Assembly (NCBI GenBank): GCA_964036195.1
Contig: OZ038452.1
Coordinates: 6,752,704 to 6,816,703, forward strand
Direction: 5' to 3'
From: Sphaerolaimus hirsutus
Lineage: Eukaryota; Nematoda; Chromadorea; Monhysterida; Sphaerolaimidae
Length of the DNA: 64,000 nt
Each line of letters starts with the position of its first letter. Within the stretch, counting starts at the first letter, position 1. The notes under the pieces were generated by a model. That model made no database searches. It was not told the origin of the DNA and was given only the letters and a program-made list of their open reading frames with translations. Both the position numbers and the translations under genes were made by a program. Shown here piece by piece: positions 56,501 through 64,000 of the stretch.

Positions 56501-59500
56501 GCTCTGGTACAAGTGGTCGCGTCAATATATCGACCTACTCAAGGATCGAGCGAAAAATCAACGCTTGAAAAAAGGCACTATCAACGAAGCTCCCAAACGT
56601 GGCCAAGTGGTGTTAATCACTGATGATAAACAACCACGCGGCATGTGGCAAATGGGCCCCGTTCACGAGATACACGTGTCAAGCAATGGCAAAATACGTG
56701 CAGTCACAGTATTGTCAAGCAACGGCTGTTGCACACGTAGATCTCCATCTAACCTCGTGCCTCTTGAAATCGACACAGAGGACGGTGTTGAATATAAAAT
56801 CGACACTGAGGTAAAAGATGATGATAAATCACAACCTCCACCTGATAAAGGTGATGATTCACAAACAGATCAATCACATCAACAATCACAATCTTCACAA
56901 CAAGATGCAAGACGTGCAAACCCACGTCAAACATGTCGCTACACTGGCACATATTCGTTCTGGGGAAACGTGTCGCATTTAATGGCACTCACGTTGCTAA
57001 TACAATCAAAATTAGCTAACGCGCTAACATGGACAGATCAATATCACAAAACTTTCAATCTGTGCCATAAAACACGCACTGGTCACGCAATTCAACTTCC
57101 GGAAAAAGTAACATGTCATTTTCCTCAAGTCACGGCCATAGAGGATATTGTGATATCCATATGGACGTTGCGTGTTCAGCCGCAAACAACACCTATTTAT
57201 AGATGCTTTGAACAAGAGCATACTATAGTCACATATATGAGTCTGGTGGGCGGAAAAGCTATGTTGCCACCAGAGATCATTAAAAATCACAGAGTCACAA
57301 CCTACGATTGCATGATCGCCTACCAAAATAAAACTTGGAAAGGCGAACCCTTAATAAAAATCGGTCATGCATTGTGGAGCACCAACAAATCACTTCACAT
57401 TGATTATTGTTACTTTTGTCACAATATGAGTAACACAGTGATGAATTTTCACATTGCAGGTGTGGTTGCAAGTCTTGACGGAAAGAAAATTGTTTCCGAA
57501 ATTCAAGATTTGTCACATTGCAACCCACAAGCCGGCTATTGTTACGACAGCGACAATGGCGTCTCTTTATGGAATGCTACTGCTTTCAACAAACAGTGCG
57601 CATTCCAAGAGATTGGTCAATTTGATGCACAATATTCACAAAATCATTATGTAGTAGAAAAACTGCAAGCTGCATTTTCAGTCACATGGAGATCACAACA
57701 ATTTCCAAATAATGCAGAATGTGTACCAAAAGACGCAAAATATATTGACCAAGGCTCGGCATTCATTCAATTTCTTCGATATCAACTTAAGAAATTGAAA
57801 AAACCTGAAACCGAAAAAGCTCCTCTTCATTTCAAACTCGCACCCAATCTTGATGTTGGTGTATTTCACTTGCTCACAGCCCGTCAACAATATGAAGTTG
57901 ACAAAATTGCACGTTTAGAACGAAAACAATTTGGATCCATCTGGCAACAATTATGTCACATCCGCCAAACCCAGCTGGATATAATTCATGCAATCGTCAC
58001 ATTCAATCCCACGCTTGGCTTGCGAGCATTGCTAGGACGTCAAAATCTCTATGCCGAATGGCATGGAGATATATTGATGTTCTGGGATTGTAAACCTGTC
58101 ACAGCAGAAATTATTTATTTTCAACATCAATATAACAATACTTGTTATAAATTTCTGCCGGTCAAAGTCACAGACCACCCACATATTATGTTCGTTGCTC
58201 CCGGAACCAATGATCTAATCACACATTCACCAATAGATCATTGTCTCATGAAAGATCACAAATATTATCAATTAAATGATAATTCATGGGCCAACGAAAA
58301 TGGACCAACGAATTTACATGTCACAAAACTCCCAATCAAATTAATTTGGGCTGGCTCGTGGAAACCATTCACACTAAATGTTTCCGGGTCACCAGGTGTA
58401 AGCATGACTGACATTGCATTCAGTATCATGGCTGCACATCACCACTTTCAAAATTTGCAACGACTCGAACAACAAGTCACACGTTCAGTCGATTATATTG
58501 CAACAAAATCCAACGATCCTAAAGCCGTGCAGGCATATATTGCTGGCATCGGTCAAGGGGTTGGTGCATATTTTGAAGGTGTAGGGAAAGAATTGGGTCA
58601 CATCACTCACGGTAGTGTCACAGGTGGTGCGTCTGCATTAGACACGTTACTTACTGGGCCACTTCAAACAGCTGTGAACATCATACTCATTATTATCACA
58701 ATTGCTTGTATTGGGTATATTGGTTATGTTTACATGCAGTGGCGGCTCGTAACCGGCAGGGGTATGCTGCCAGACATCAAGGGCTTTTTCCGAAGAAAGG
58801 GCAGAAGGGACAGAAGCCCAAACAACAGGGGCCCCCGTCCGTTCAGCAAGGAAAAATCGGTAAGCGATGGCGACGTAACCGCCAGAAGAAACCGAAAAGC
58901 GGCTTCAACAAACCCGCTTTGTCAAGTCAAACCGTCACACAATCGTCAAGTTCGTCACAGTTACATACAAAGTTTGTCACACCCCTCAAGCGAGTTTCTC
59001 CATTCAAACGGCTTTCAGGACGCTCGGTACAGCCTAGATCGGATCCCCCGGTCGGTTATAGTACCCAGCGCACCGAAGAAATCGAGATGGAGACGGGTGC
59101 ACACCGGGTCACAAAACCTGCACCCCCCTGCGAGTCACAAACGCAGGGCTCTTCACCAAACGCCAGACTCACAGTCACCGAGCCTGTCACAACGGAGGTC
59201 ACAATGGAAGACGCGATCCCTGACCGCGAGCCCTTGCAAAAGCGACTCAAGAGATTCGCTGGAGTCGCAGGGCTCCCAGGTGAGCAGCAATCGTCACACC
59301 AGACATTTTCCTTTATACCCCAAACTTTTCACAAATTCAATAACATCAATAAAAAATTGGTCAAATCAAAAGTTAAACGATCTAAAAAGATCCGTGACTT
59401 TCCTCAGACAAACACCTTCACAGTCCGACATAGAGCTCGGAGAGATGGAAGAAAATCACGTTCAAGATCTAGATCCCCCTCCGTACCATTTGACCAATTC

Positions 59501-59870
59501 AACTCAATCACTTCACAGTGTACGACCTCATTCACAACCTCCCACGTCCCCTTGCTACCAAGCCAACCGCTTGCAGCAACGGAACAATGGCAGCCCACCG
59601 AGCCGTCAAAGACGAGCGTCGACGAGACCGACACGCTCCGACAAGCCCTCGAGCAGCTCGTCGAGGAATCTGAGAAGCTCCCCAACTGGCCAGGTCGACC
59701 AGCGGGGGCCCCAGAAGACCAGGCGCCCGGGCACGGGGAAGGCCACCAGCCTGAGGAGGATGCCGTCGAACCCATGGACGAGCATCATGAGGAGGGCCGG
59801 GAAAATGCCGGCATCGAAGACGCCGACGATCTGCTACCACAGGAGTGATGAGAGTATCACAGGCGTTTGA
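53565..59870 (+). CDS. pol-env: BEL/Pao reverse transcriptase, RNase H, integrase and Env-like polyprotein
   Basis: 2101 codons, in the same frame as the Gag ORF. Reverse transcriptase has the catalytic YVDN at about residue 103. RNase H has FCDASKDGYAV, RLELLG and WTDST. Integrase has an HHCC finger (HELAGHSGM ... CVTCRK) and a DDE core with GIDYMGPL, IWSDNAPAF and SPWQGGVYE, then a DUF5641-type C-terminus. From about residue 1138 comes an Env-like part: a hydrophobic leader, Cys-rich ectodomain, a Gly-rich juxtamembrane stretch, one membrane segment near 1703-1725 (IILIIITIACIGYIGYVYM) and a 375-residue Ser/Arg/Pro-rich tail with PPPY at about 1971-1974. The reading frame itself is unbroken. 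Confidence 0.93.
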   Translation: MLRFRAGKVVLLADIEKAFLQIALHPKSRAFTKFYWLRDDTIPTHEDNIQMMQFTRVLFGLTCSPSILSTVIKYHLEAELAHMHPADSHKQAKLELLLNSIYVDNLVISVDDEKYAIQLYRLIKAVFARANFNMREWMTNSRIVSEKIKPDDLNPKQSQYIKVMGLVYNHIEDTIAVPAPKKDFTLIVTATRRNLNKLLASTYDPIGITAPALFRLKFRVSQIIQRCNVTTWDELIEDSEADDLLDDLKRHLSSISQIKFPHSFHSFGIDVKAETRPLELHVFCDASKDGYAVCAYLRQQAISPDEYGYEDDRYFSGFLTARTKLAPLPSKQGQPLTITRLELLGVTIGAQLIDYLHHELVELGGWKIHSNFLWTDSTVVIGWLYTSQPLATFVNNRVTKIHSFMSKHCIQICKVATKDNPADIASRGCTFDQLMIETMWFTGPSFFAEPFTADIVDISQYQAQPVTEELAKGDTHISRPLYAGAVTSQPASQPANALAQQVPVNLDPNLSQNVTPQNLFVESRQRHIPSNPFEIDIRRFSTLSKLLRTVVYLLRVKTYWLNRSMHKAAKCKSEYLSKPITHADLNEAFRHVLRIAQVEECASCISQAQLGKHHMLKWDAWNNLLYCVTRVSHKEHRNPLLFYYLPKTGWLTTLVVTHFHELAGHSGMLHTLADLREHCWLSSAKQVVAKFLRKCVTCRKAEGGPFTLPDFHTLPVTRTQSQIKPFQHMGIDYMGPLVYSQNGTCHSQHILLLTCFSTRAIHLESTNSVSTADTIMALNRFISRRGMPDTIWSDNAPAFKNCVKLLPDVKWHFITANSPWQGGVYERMVGLVKRLLKKACGRRCLTWHEFLTVMLDVEFSVNTRPLSYLSNTDIGAAILRPIHFLWGTPPPCYMDEKRELELDSTTIKPMQKIPKEEWDGPTDGSFNLTSSQIEKSYTVTPPRVNDVNCIDEIALNSVPGKDRDDITLLWDQIRHNREVLWYKWSRQYIDLLKDRAKNQRLKKGTINEAPKRGQVVLITDDKQPRGMWQMGPVHEIHVSSNGKIRAVTVLSSNGCCTRRSPSNLVPLEIDTEDGVEYKIDTEVKDDDKSQPPPDKGDDSQTDQSHQQSQSSQQDARRANPRQTCRYTGTYSFWGNVSHLMALTLLIQSKLANALTWTDQYHKTFNLCHKTRTGHAIQLPEKVTCHFPQVTAIEDIVISIWTLRVQPQTTPIYRCFEQEHTIVTYMSLVGGKAMLPPEIIKNHRVTTYDCMIAYQNKTWKGEPLIKIGHALWSTNKSLHIDYCYFCHNMSNTVMNFHIAGVVASLDGKKIVSEIQDLSHCNPQAGYCYDSDNGVSLWNATAFNKQCAFQEIGQFDAQYSQNHYVVEKLQAAFSVTWRSQQFPNNAECVPKDAKYIDQGSAFIQFLRYQLKKLKKPETEKAPLHFKLAPNLDVGVFHLLTARQQYEVDKIARLERKQFGSIWQQLCHIRQTQLDIIHAIVTFNPTLGLRALLGRQNLYAEWHGDILMFWDCKPVTAEIIYFQHQYNNTCYKFLPVKVTDHPHIMFVAPGTNDLITHSPIDHCLMKDHKYYQLNDNSWANENGPTNLHVTKLPIKLIWAGSWKPFTLNVSGSPGVSMTDIAFSIMAAHHHFQNLQRLEQQVTRSVDYIATKSNDPKAVQAYIAGIGQGVGAYFEGVGKELGHITHGSVTGGASALDTLLTGPLQTAVNIILIIITIACIGYIGYVYMQWRLVTGRGMLPDIKGFFRRKGRRDRSPNNRGPRPFSKEKSVSDGDVTARRNRKAASTNPLCQVKPSHNRQVRHSYIQSLSHPSSEFLHSNGFQDARYSLDRIPRSVIVPSAPKKSRWRRVHTGSQNLHPPASHKRRALHQTPDSQSPSLSQRRSQWKTRSLTASPCKSDSRDSLESQGSQVSSNRHTRHFPLYPKLFTNSITSIKNWSNQKLNDLKRSVTFLRQTPSQSDIELGEMEENHVQDLDPPPYHLTNSTQSLHSVRPHSQPPTSPCYQANRLQQRNNGSPPSRQRRASTRPTRSDKPSSSSSRNLRSSPTGQVDQRGPQKTRRPGTGKATSLRRMPSNPWTSIMRRAGKMPASKTPTICYHRSDESITGV
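59087..59848 (+). CDS. Long overlapping reading frame within the Env-tail region
   Basis: In the +2 frame relative to the Env tail, the DNA is open from 58706 to 59848 (380 codons); the first ATG is at 59087 (253 codons). The product would be Arg/Ser-rich in the middle (RKSRSRSRSPS) and strongly acidic at the end (EEDAVEPMDEHHEEGREN). I recognise no family. It could be an accessory protein reached by splicing, or an accident of low-complexity composition. Confidence 0.35.
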   Translation: METGAHRVTKPAPPCESQTQGSSPNARLTVTEPVTTEVTMEDAIPDREPLQKRLKRFAGVAGLPGEQQSSHQTFSFIPQTFHKFNNINKKLVKSKVKRSKKIRDFPQTNTFTVRHRARRDGRKSRSRSRSPSVPFDQFNSITSQCTTSFTTSHVPLLPSQPLAATEQWQPTEPSKTSVDETDTLRQALEQLVEESEKLPNWPGRPAGAPEDQAPGHGEGHQPEEDAVEPMDEHHEEGRENAGIEDADDLLPQE

Positions 59871-59953
59871 TTTTGATTTTGTTTCACATCAATTTGCCGA
59901 GATTGGCTGAGATAAAATTAAATTAGATTTAATTTTTATTCTAGTTTCGGGAG

Positions 59954-61050
59954 TGTGTAACATTATCGTAAAATGTAAAACCTTTAATATTTAAGTTGAT
60001 GTTCTTATGTTTGCTTTTATATTTAGTTAATTCAATTTATCAAGATTCCATTTTTATTTACATTCCAATTTTTAACATCTTCACATTCGTCATTTAATAT
60101 CTCTAGCGACGTTGTTTACAACGTGCGCTTTACATCACTCACATATTTAGATCTTAGTCATTGCTCACATTCCGCCACATTTCCTTGACAAGCAGCACGC
60201 AAATACGCCGTCAAGTTTATGTTAAGCGGCGGGCTCGCCCCAAGCGGGGGGCCGAGCCTGCGCGCCATTTCAAATGTTGTCTGGCTTGTCTCACATTTTC
60301 ACTATCTTGCCAGTTTAGCTCGCTTTTCATCGGAGAAGCGAGCGGGCAAGGATTGAACTTTCACAATTGGAAATGTTGGGTAAAAATCGGAGATTAGAGC
60401 CGACCGATTGGCGCCAAGTCAATCGCCATTGGTCTGGCCCTTAAAAGCCGATCTCACAGCTAAAATCAGCAGTGTTTGCAACCTCGTCAACTTCACACGA
60501 ATCTCTTCCTAGGATCTAAATAAGCGCCGTTGTCACTTTATTAAGTCGCTTGTTTTTGGTGCTAAGTTTTAACTCTTGGTGCTTTAAGTCACCTCAGTGC
60601 TTATTCACACCCGCGCTGTTTGAGGTGCTTGGTTCACAACTGCGCCACTTAGTTATCGCCTTTTGTCGTAATTAAGTGCCTACTTTAAATTGCCTTATTT
60701 CTCCGGTAATTAGAGCTTCTTTTACGTTTCATTTAAGTAATTAATTTAGTTGTAAATTAATTCCTTTATTTACGTATATTTTATATAATTTTGTTTACAT
60801 TTATTTCTTTGTATTTAATTGTCTAAATAAAAACGTTCGTCAAAACCTTTCGAAAACAATCTAAATTCGCTTCACACTAACTCACGTCAATTCACTTCAA
60901 CTCAACTAATCACATTTGATAAAATAACGGAACGTCAACTAAGAGACGACGCTTCATGTCAACTTTCATACGTTCACATTTGTCCTCTTCCTCGGTTAGG
61001 AATAGGAGCTCGTTCACAAGTCACTTCAATAAGTTCCGTATTATTTTACA
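59954..61050 (+). repeat. 3' LTR of the BEL/Pao element
   Basis: Starts TGTGTAACATTATCG and ends ATTATTTTACA, like the 5' LTR. It carries a candidate polyadenylation signal AATAAA at 60826-60831. Substitutions against the 5' LTR are few, for example near 59999, 60137, 60262 and 60468. Confidence 0.95.
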
Positions 61051-61129
61051 GCAATCGCATGCGTAAAAAAATCTTTGGCACGCTTCCAGCGGGAACCACG
61101 CGTGCAGGGTGTAAAGTAACTGCAGTATA

Positions 61130-63157
61130 TATTGAAATAGAATACGAAAATAAAATTCTGAAAATATAAATATTGAGCACAAATTTAAAATTCAAAAACT
61201 CATTTAATGACATGAAAAATATCAACTTTCACACTTTCAAATACTTTTTACAGACAGTTTACCATCGTTACTCTGCAAAAATGGAGGACATTCACACATT
61301 GGGAATCGGACCAGAACAGTTTCCCCAGCGGAATGGTGGAAAAAATGCAATTCTGAAAATGGACGCAAAACGAAATCAATCTAATGTACAGACTGGAGGC
61401 TTTTTATATTTCGGAGGAAAAGAGAGAAACGAAAAAAGTTGATCTGGATTTCGTATCGTATGGGCAAAAAGTTCACAAGGCAATCCACATGTGATAAATG
61501 AGTACATGTAAAGATATTTTAATATAAGAAAAAAAAATGACAACGAACATTTAATGATGCGGCCCGCCCAAAAACACCACATCACGTGAACGTCACGAAT
61601 AGTAAAAAAGAAAAAACAAAAATATATACTGCAAAATCTAGAAAGTGCCACCAAAGATGGTGTTTACCAGAAGTGAGGACTCATACGAATAATAATCTTT
61701 ATGACTATCAGAGTGCGCAAGTGATGAAAAAACGGATATAAATGCCGCAATCAATCATAAAATAAATAATCAATTTAATTAACCAATCGTTTTTGGGCGA
61801 CAGTTAATTTTCTTTGATACCCTTGATATGACACAATTAATTGGATTGACATGTATTTTATTTTGATTGCTCGACCAAACGAAGAAGCCACCGATTAAAA
61901 GAAAATACAATCTACAAAAATCGGGAAGCCCGAAAACTCGGGTTATATTGAATTCCATCAGAGAAAATCACCGCGGGGCGAAAAACTAAACTCATCAGTC
62001 AAAGATAGTCCACAAACAAAAAAATCGTCCCACCAAAAAGCGCCCCAAATTTCAACGACATTCAACCACCATCTAGACATCAAAAGCGCCCAAAAATACT
62101 CAAAATAAATACACATGTAAATGCTAGGGACGTCCCACTGGGAAGGTGGGAATGCCACAAAGAAATCTCCCATTTCTGCACATGAGGAAGGCACGAACCA
62201 TGCAAAATGGCTGGTATATGGGAGCGGTATTTCACAGTCACAAGAAGCTCATTTGCATAGACGTGTTCAGTGGATTTGGGACAGGGGGGCACTTATGAAA
62301 AGTGGTCAAGTGGCAGTAAGTGATGTGTGGTGAAGGCATAAGTGTTAAGTTGAGTAACTTTTACGTTTGACTGTTCTTTAATTTCTTGGCTTTCCACTTA
62401 CTTATCACTTTCTCGACGCTGTTTGCGCCATTGTCAATTGCAGGATTAGCAACATTCATTATTCAAGTGTATTCTGAATAGTTAAGAAACTATTTTGAAA
62501 TGTGTTAATTGTGACATGGGTGAAGGTAGAACACTGAAGCATTGACAAAATAAACATTTCAAAAAGTCTCAAAAACCGACCTCGCAAGCACCCCCCCCCC
62601 CCCCAAAAAAAAAAACAGGCGTCAGGCGTCAGACCCCCCCCCCCCCCCCAAGATGCAGTGCTCTGCACACCGAAAAGATCAATAAAGAGAAGATGGTACA
62701 CGGAGCACCGCGCGGAGCAACGTGTTTACATACACAAATACATACACAACACACGCGGGGGGGGCACTGGAACTGGACGCGTTCCTTTTGATGTTTCTTC
62801 ACATTTTGGATTTGGCCCGGGTCAATCGGGTTGACAAATCTATCAGCCAATTTTTCCGATTATTTGATGAATTACGGTATTTGCATACGAGTTCAAAGGA
62901 ATGCGACTGCGCCAAAGCTAAATATGAAATGCATCGCACTGCACGACAAACTTTCCGCGGGCGTTTCCCTTTTCGCAATTCGCAACAACTTTGGCCAACT
63001 GCTTTCGAAATACCTGGGATGAGATTTAATCGACCCGACACGTTTTGTCGGGTCGGGTTACCCGAGCCGATGTATCTTGATGATTCAATACGCAACGCTA
63101 CGCAATTCAATTGGCGGTGTATTGATACCGCATAAGTAAATGTGTTCATTGGGAGTG
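61130..63157. other. AT-rich intergenic region downstream of the BEL element
   Basis: No recognised gene. The longest frame (62722-63135, 137 codons) lacks any known domain and includes a CCCGACACGTTTTGTCGGGT palindrome. Long C-runs occur at about 62590-62650. Confidence 0.5.
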
Positions 63158-63318
63158 AACTCCCAGACCCGGCAAAATGTCCTTTGTCACGTAAATCACG
63201 TTGTCAAGTAAATTTCAAATGTCACGCAAAGTGTCAAAAGTCGTGTAAAATGTCATGTATACATTTTACACTCTGACACTTTGACATTTGACACTTTACA
63301 CGGTGTGCGATTGGCAGC
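63158..63318. mobile_element. Palindromic element of the splice-ready family
   Basis: ACTCCCAGACCCGGCAAAATG on the left (GT lost) and GACACTTTACACGGTGTGCG on the right; interior of TGTCA and AAAATGTC motifs. Confidence 0.6.
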
Positions 63319-63345
63319 GGACTGTATACTTTGCATGGGGTGTTA

Positions 63346-63484
63346 CCATATTTTGATGAATTTGTGTAAAGTTTGATGAATTTGATGCACGTGTAACGTT
63401 GTGCACGAAAGCCAACAATCATAAAAGTAATGGAATGTGCCAAACATGTAAATTTCGGGCTTTTTATTCAGACGGGATACGGTA
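63346..63484. mobile_element. Small inverted-repeat element with TACCATATTTTGATGAAT end
   Basis: Left TACCATATTTTGATGAAT, right TTATTCAGACGGGATACGGTA. It is the free-standing form of the inner pair found in 20373-20563 and 35850-36043. A related left end is at about 47430. Confidence 0.6.
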
Positions 63485-64000
63485 GATTTCACTTTTACGG
63501 TCCAAATATAATATCAAATGCGACCAAATGGATCGGACGAAGAAAACAATATCGGGCTAATTAAATTTGATGCATGTACCCGAAATTTGTGATGTCACAG
63601 CTTTTATGTTAGATTTGAAATTATGGCCCCACCTCGCGTAATGTGCGATACCTAAGTAGATAGCAGTTTTTTTACGTAAATTGCCCCCCCCTGTTAGTAT
63701 GAAAACGTATTTACATATTTCAACACGTATAACACGATTACGCACGTTAAATTTATCATCCCGAATTATCTTTCAAAATCACGCAAAGTTGAATTTTCTG
63801 GAACAATGAAAAAGGTGCAAAATAAAGTGCAAACACAATCGTGAATAAATAAATATAAAAAATAAATATAAAATCTACATACACCATTTGCGAAATGCAG
63901 CCATTCTACTTCCGTATAAGGTTGTGCTTTTTGAACTCGACCCGACATTCACACGCGGATTCACATGCAAATACGAGATTTAAATAATATATAGTCCACT

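Larger units (their letters stand above)
48834..61050 (+). mobile_element. BEL/Pao LTR retrotransposon, nearly complete
   Basis: A 12.2-kb element starting TGTGTAAC, with direct LTRs at 48834-49891 and 59954-61050, flanked by the 5-bp target duplication GCAAT (48829-48833 and 61051-61055). Order is LTR, primer-binding site, Gag with zinc knuckles, aspartic protease, reverse transcriptase, RNase H, integrase, Env-like region, LTR, as in BEL/Pao elements. An in-frame TGA at 53529-53531 breaks the polyprotein. It inserted into the element at 48661-61129, for which 47985-48234 is the empty-site homologue. Confidence 0.96.
48661..61129 (+). mobile_element. TATACTC inverted-repeat element, split by the BEL insertion
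   Basis: Starts TATACTCGGCGGACATGATG at 48661 and ends CTGCAGTATA at 61129. Without the BEL element and one GCAAT it is about 247 bp. An inverted sister copy of about 250 bp at 47985-48234 aligns across the insertion site. Confidence 0.85.

Noticed and set aside
62722-63135. 137-codon frame
   Set aside because: No domain, no splice context, and it includes a dispersed CCCGACA palindrome.

Overview
The window is nuclear DNA of an invertebrate animal, most likely an arthropod. Both protein genes have many GT-AG introns, the products are animal-specific (a class A G-protein-coupled receptor and a Tolloid/BMP1 metalloprotease), and a BEL/Pao LTR retrotransposon and many short inverted-repeat elements fill the rest. 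There is no operon structure, and I recognise no tRNA, rRNA or CRISPR array.

Layout. (1) 709-19488, plus strand: a seven-transmembrane receptor gene of about 12 coding exons. The start codon has a strong Kozak context, there is an 8.9-kb intron in the third intracellular loop, and the cytoplasmic tail is long and encoded by GC-rich exons. (2) 19489-27660: gene-free and full of inverted-repeat elements. (3) 39768-27661, minus strand: a complete Tolloid-like gene of 18 coding exons. Domain order is signal peptide, prodomain, RRRR processing site, astacin protease, CUB1, CUB2, EGF1, CUB3, EGF2, CUB4, CUB5. One apparent frameshift lies at the end of CUB1. (4) 39769-48833: repeats only. (5) 48834-61050: a BEL/Pao element with two LTRs of about 1.1 kb, 5-bp target duplications (GCAAT), Gag-protease, reverse transcriptase, RNase H, integrase and an Env-like region. 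One in-frame TGA splits the reverse transcriptase. It sits inside a 247-bp inverted-repeat element whose sister copy lies at 47985-48234. (6) 61130-64000: repeats and AT-rich sequence.

The most interesting features are in the repeats. One palindromic family has termini reading CCTGTAAAATG...CATTTTACAGG, so each end carries a ready splice site in either orientation. A copy at about 14359-14548 appears to interrupt a coding exon of the receptor tail, and splicing at its own terminal GT and AG keeps the reading frame. This looks like an introner, a transposon acting as an intron. Separately, hAT-like elements with verified 8-bp target duplications (7693-9775, 8409-9134, 20845-22183, 42867-43742, 44075-44388) have interiors made largely of amplified short motifs, and they are nested in a datable order. 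The BEL element shows a strand-specific excess of the pentamer TCACA, a PPPY motif in its Env-like tail, and a long overlapping reading frame.

Exon boundaries were found by eye from splice signals, phase agreement and family knowledge. No alignment or database search was run.
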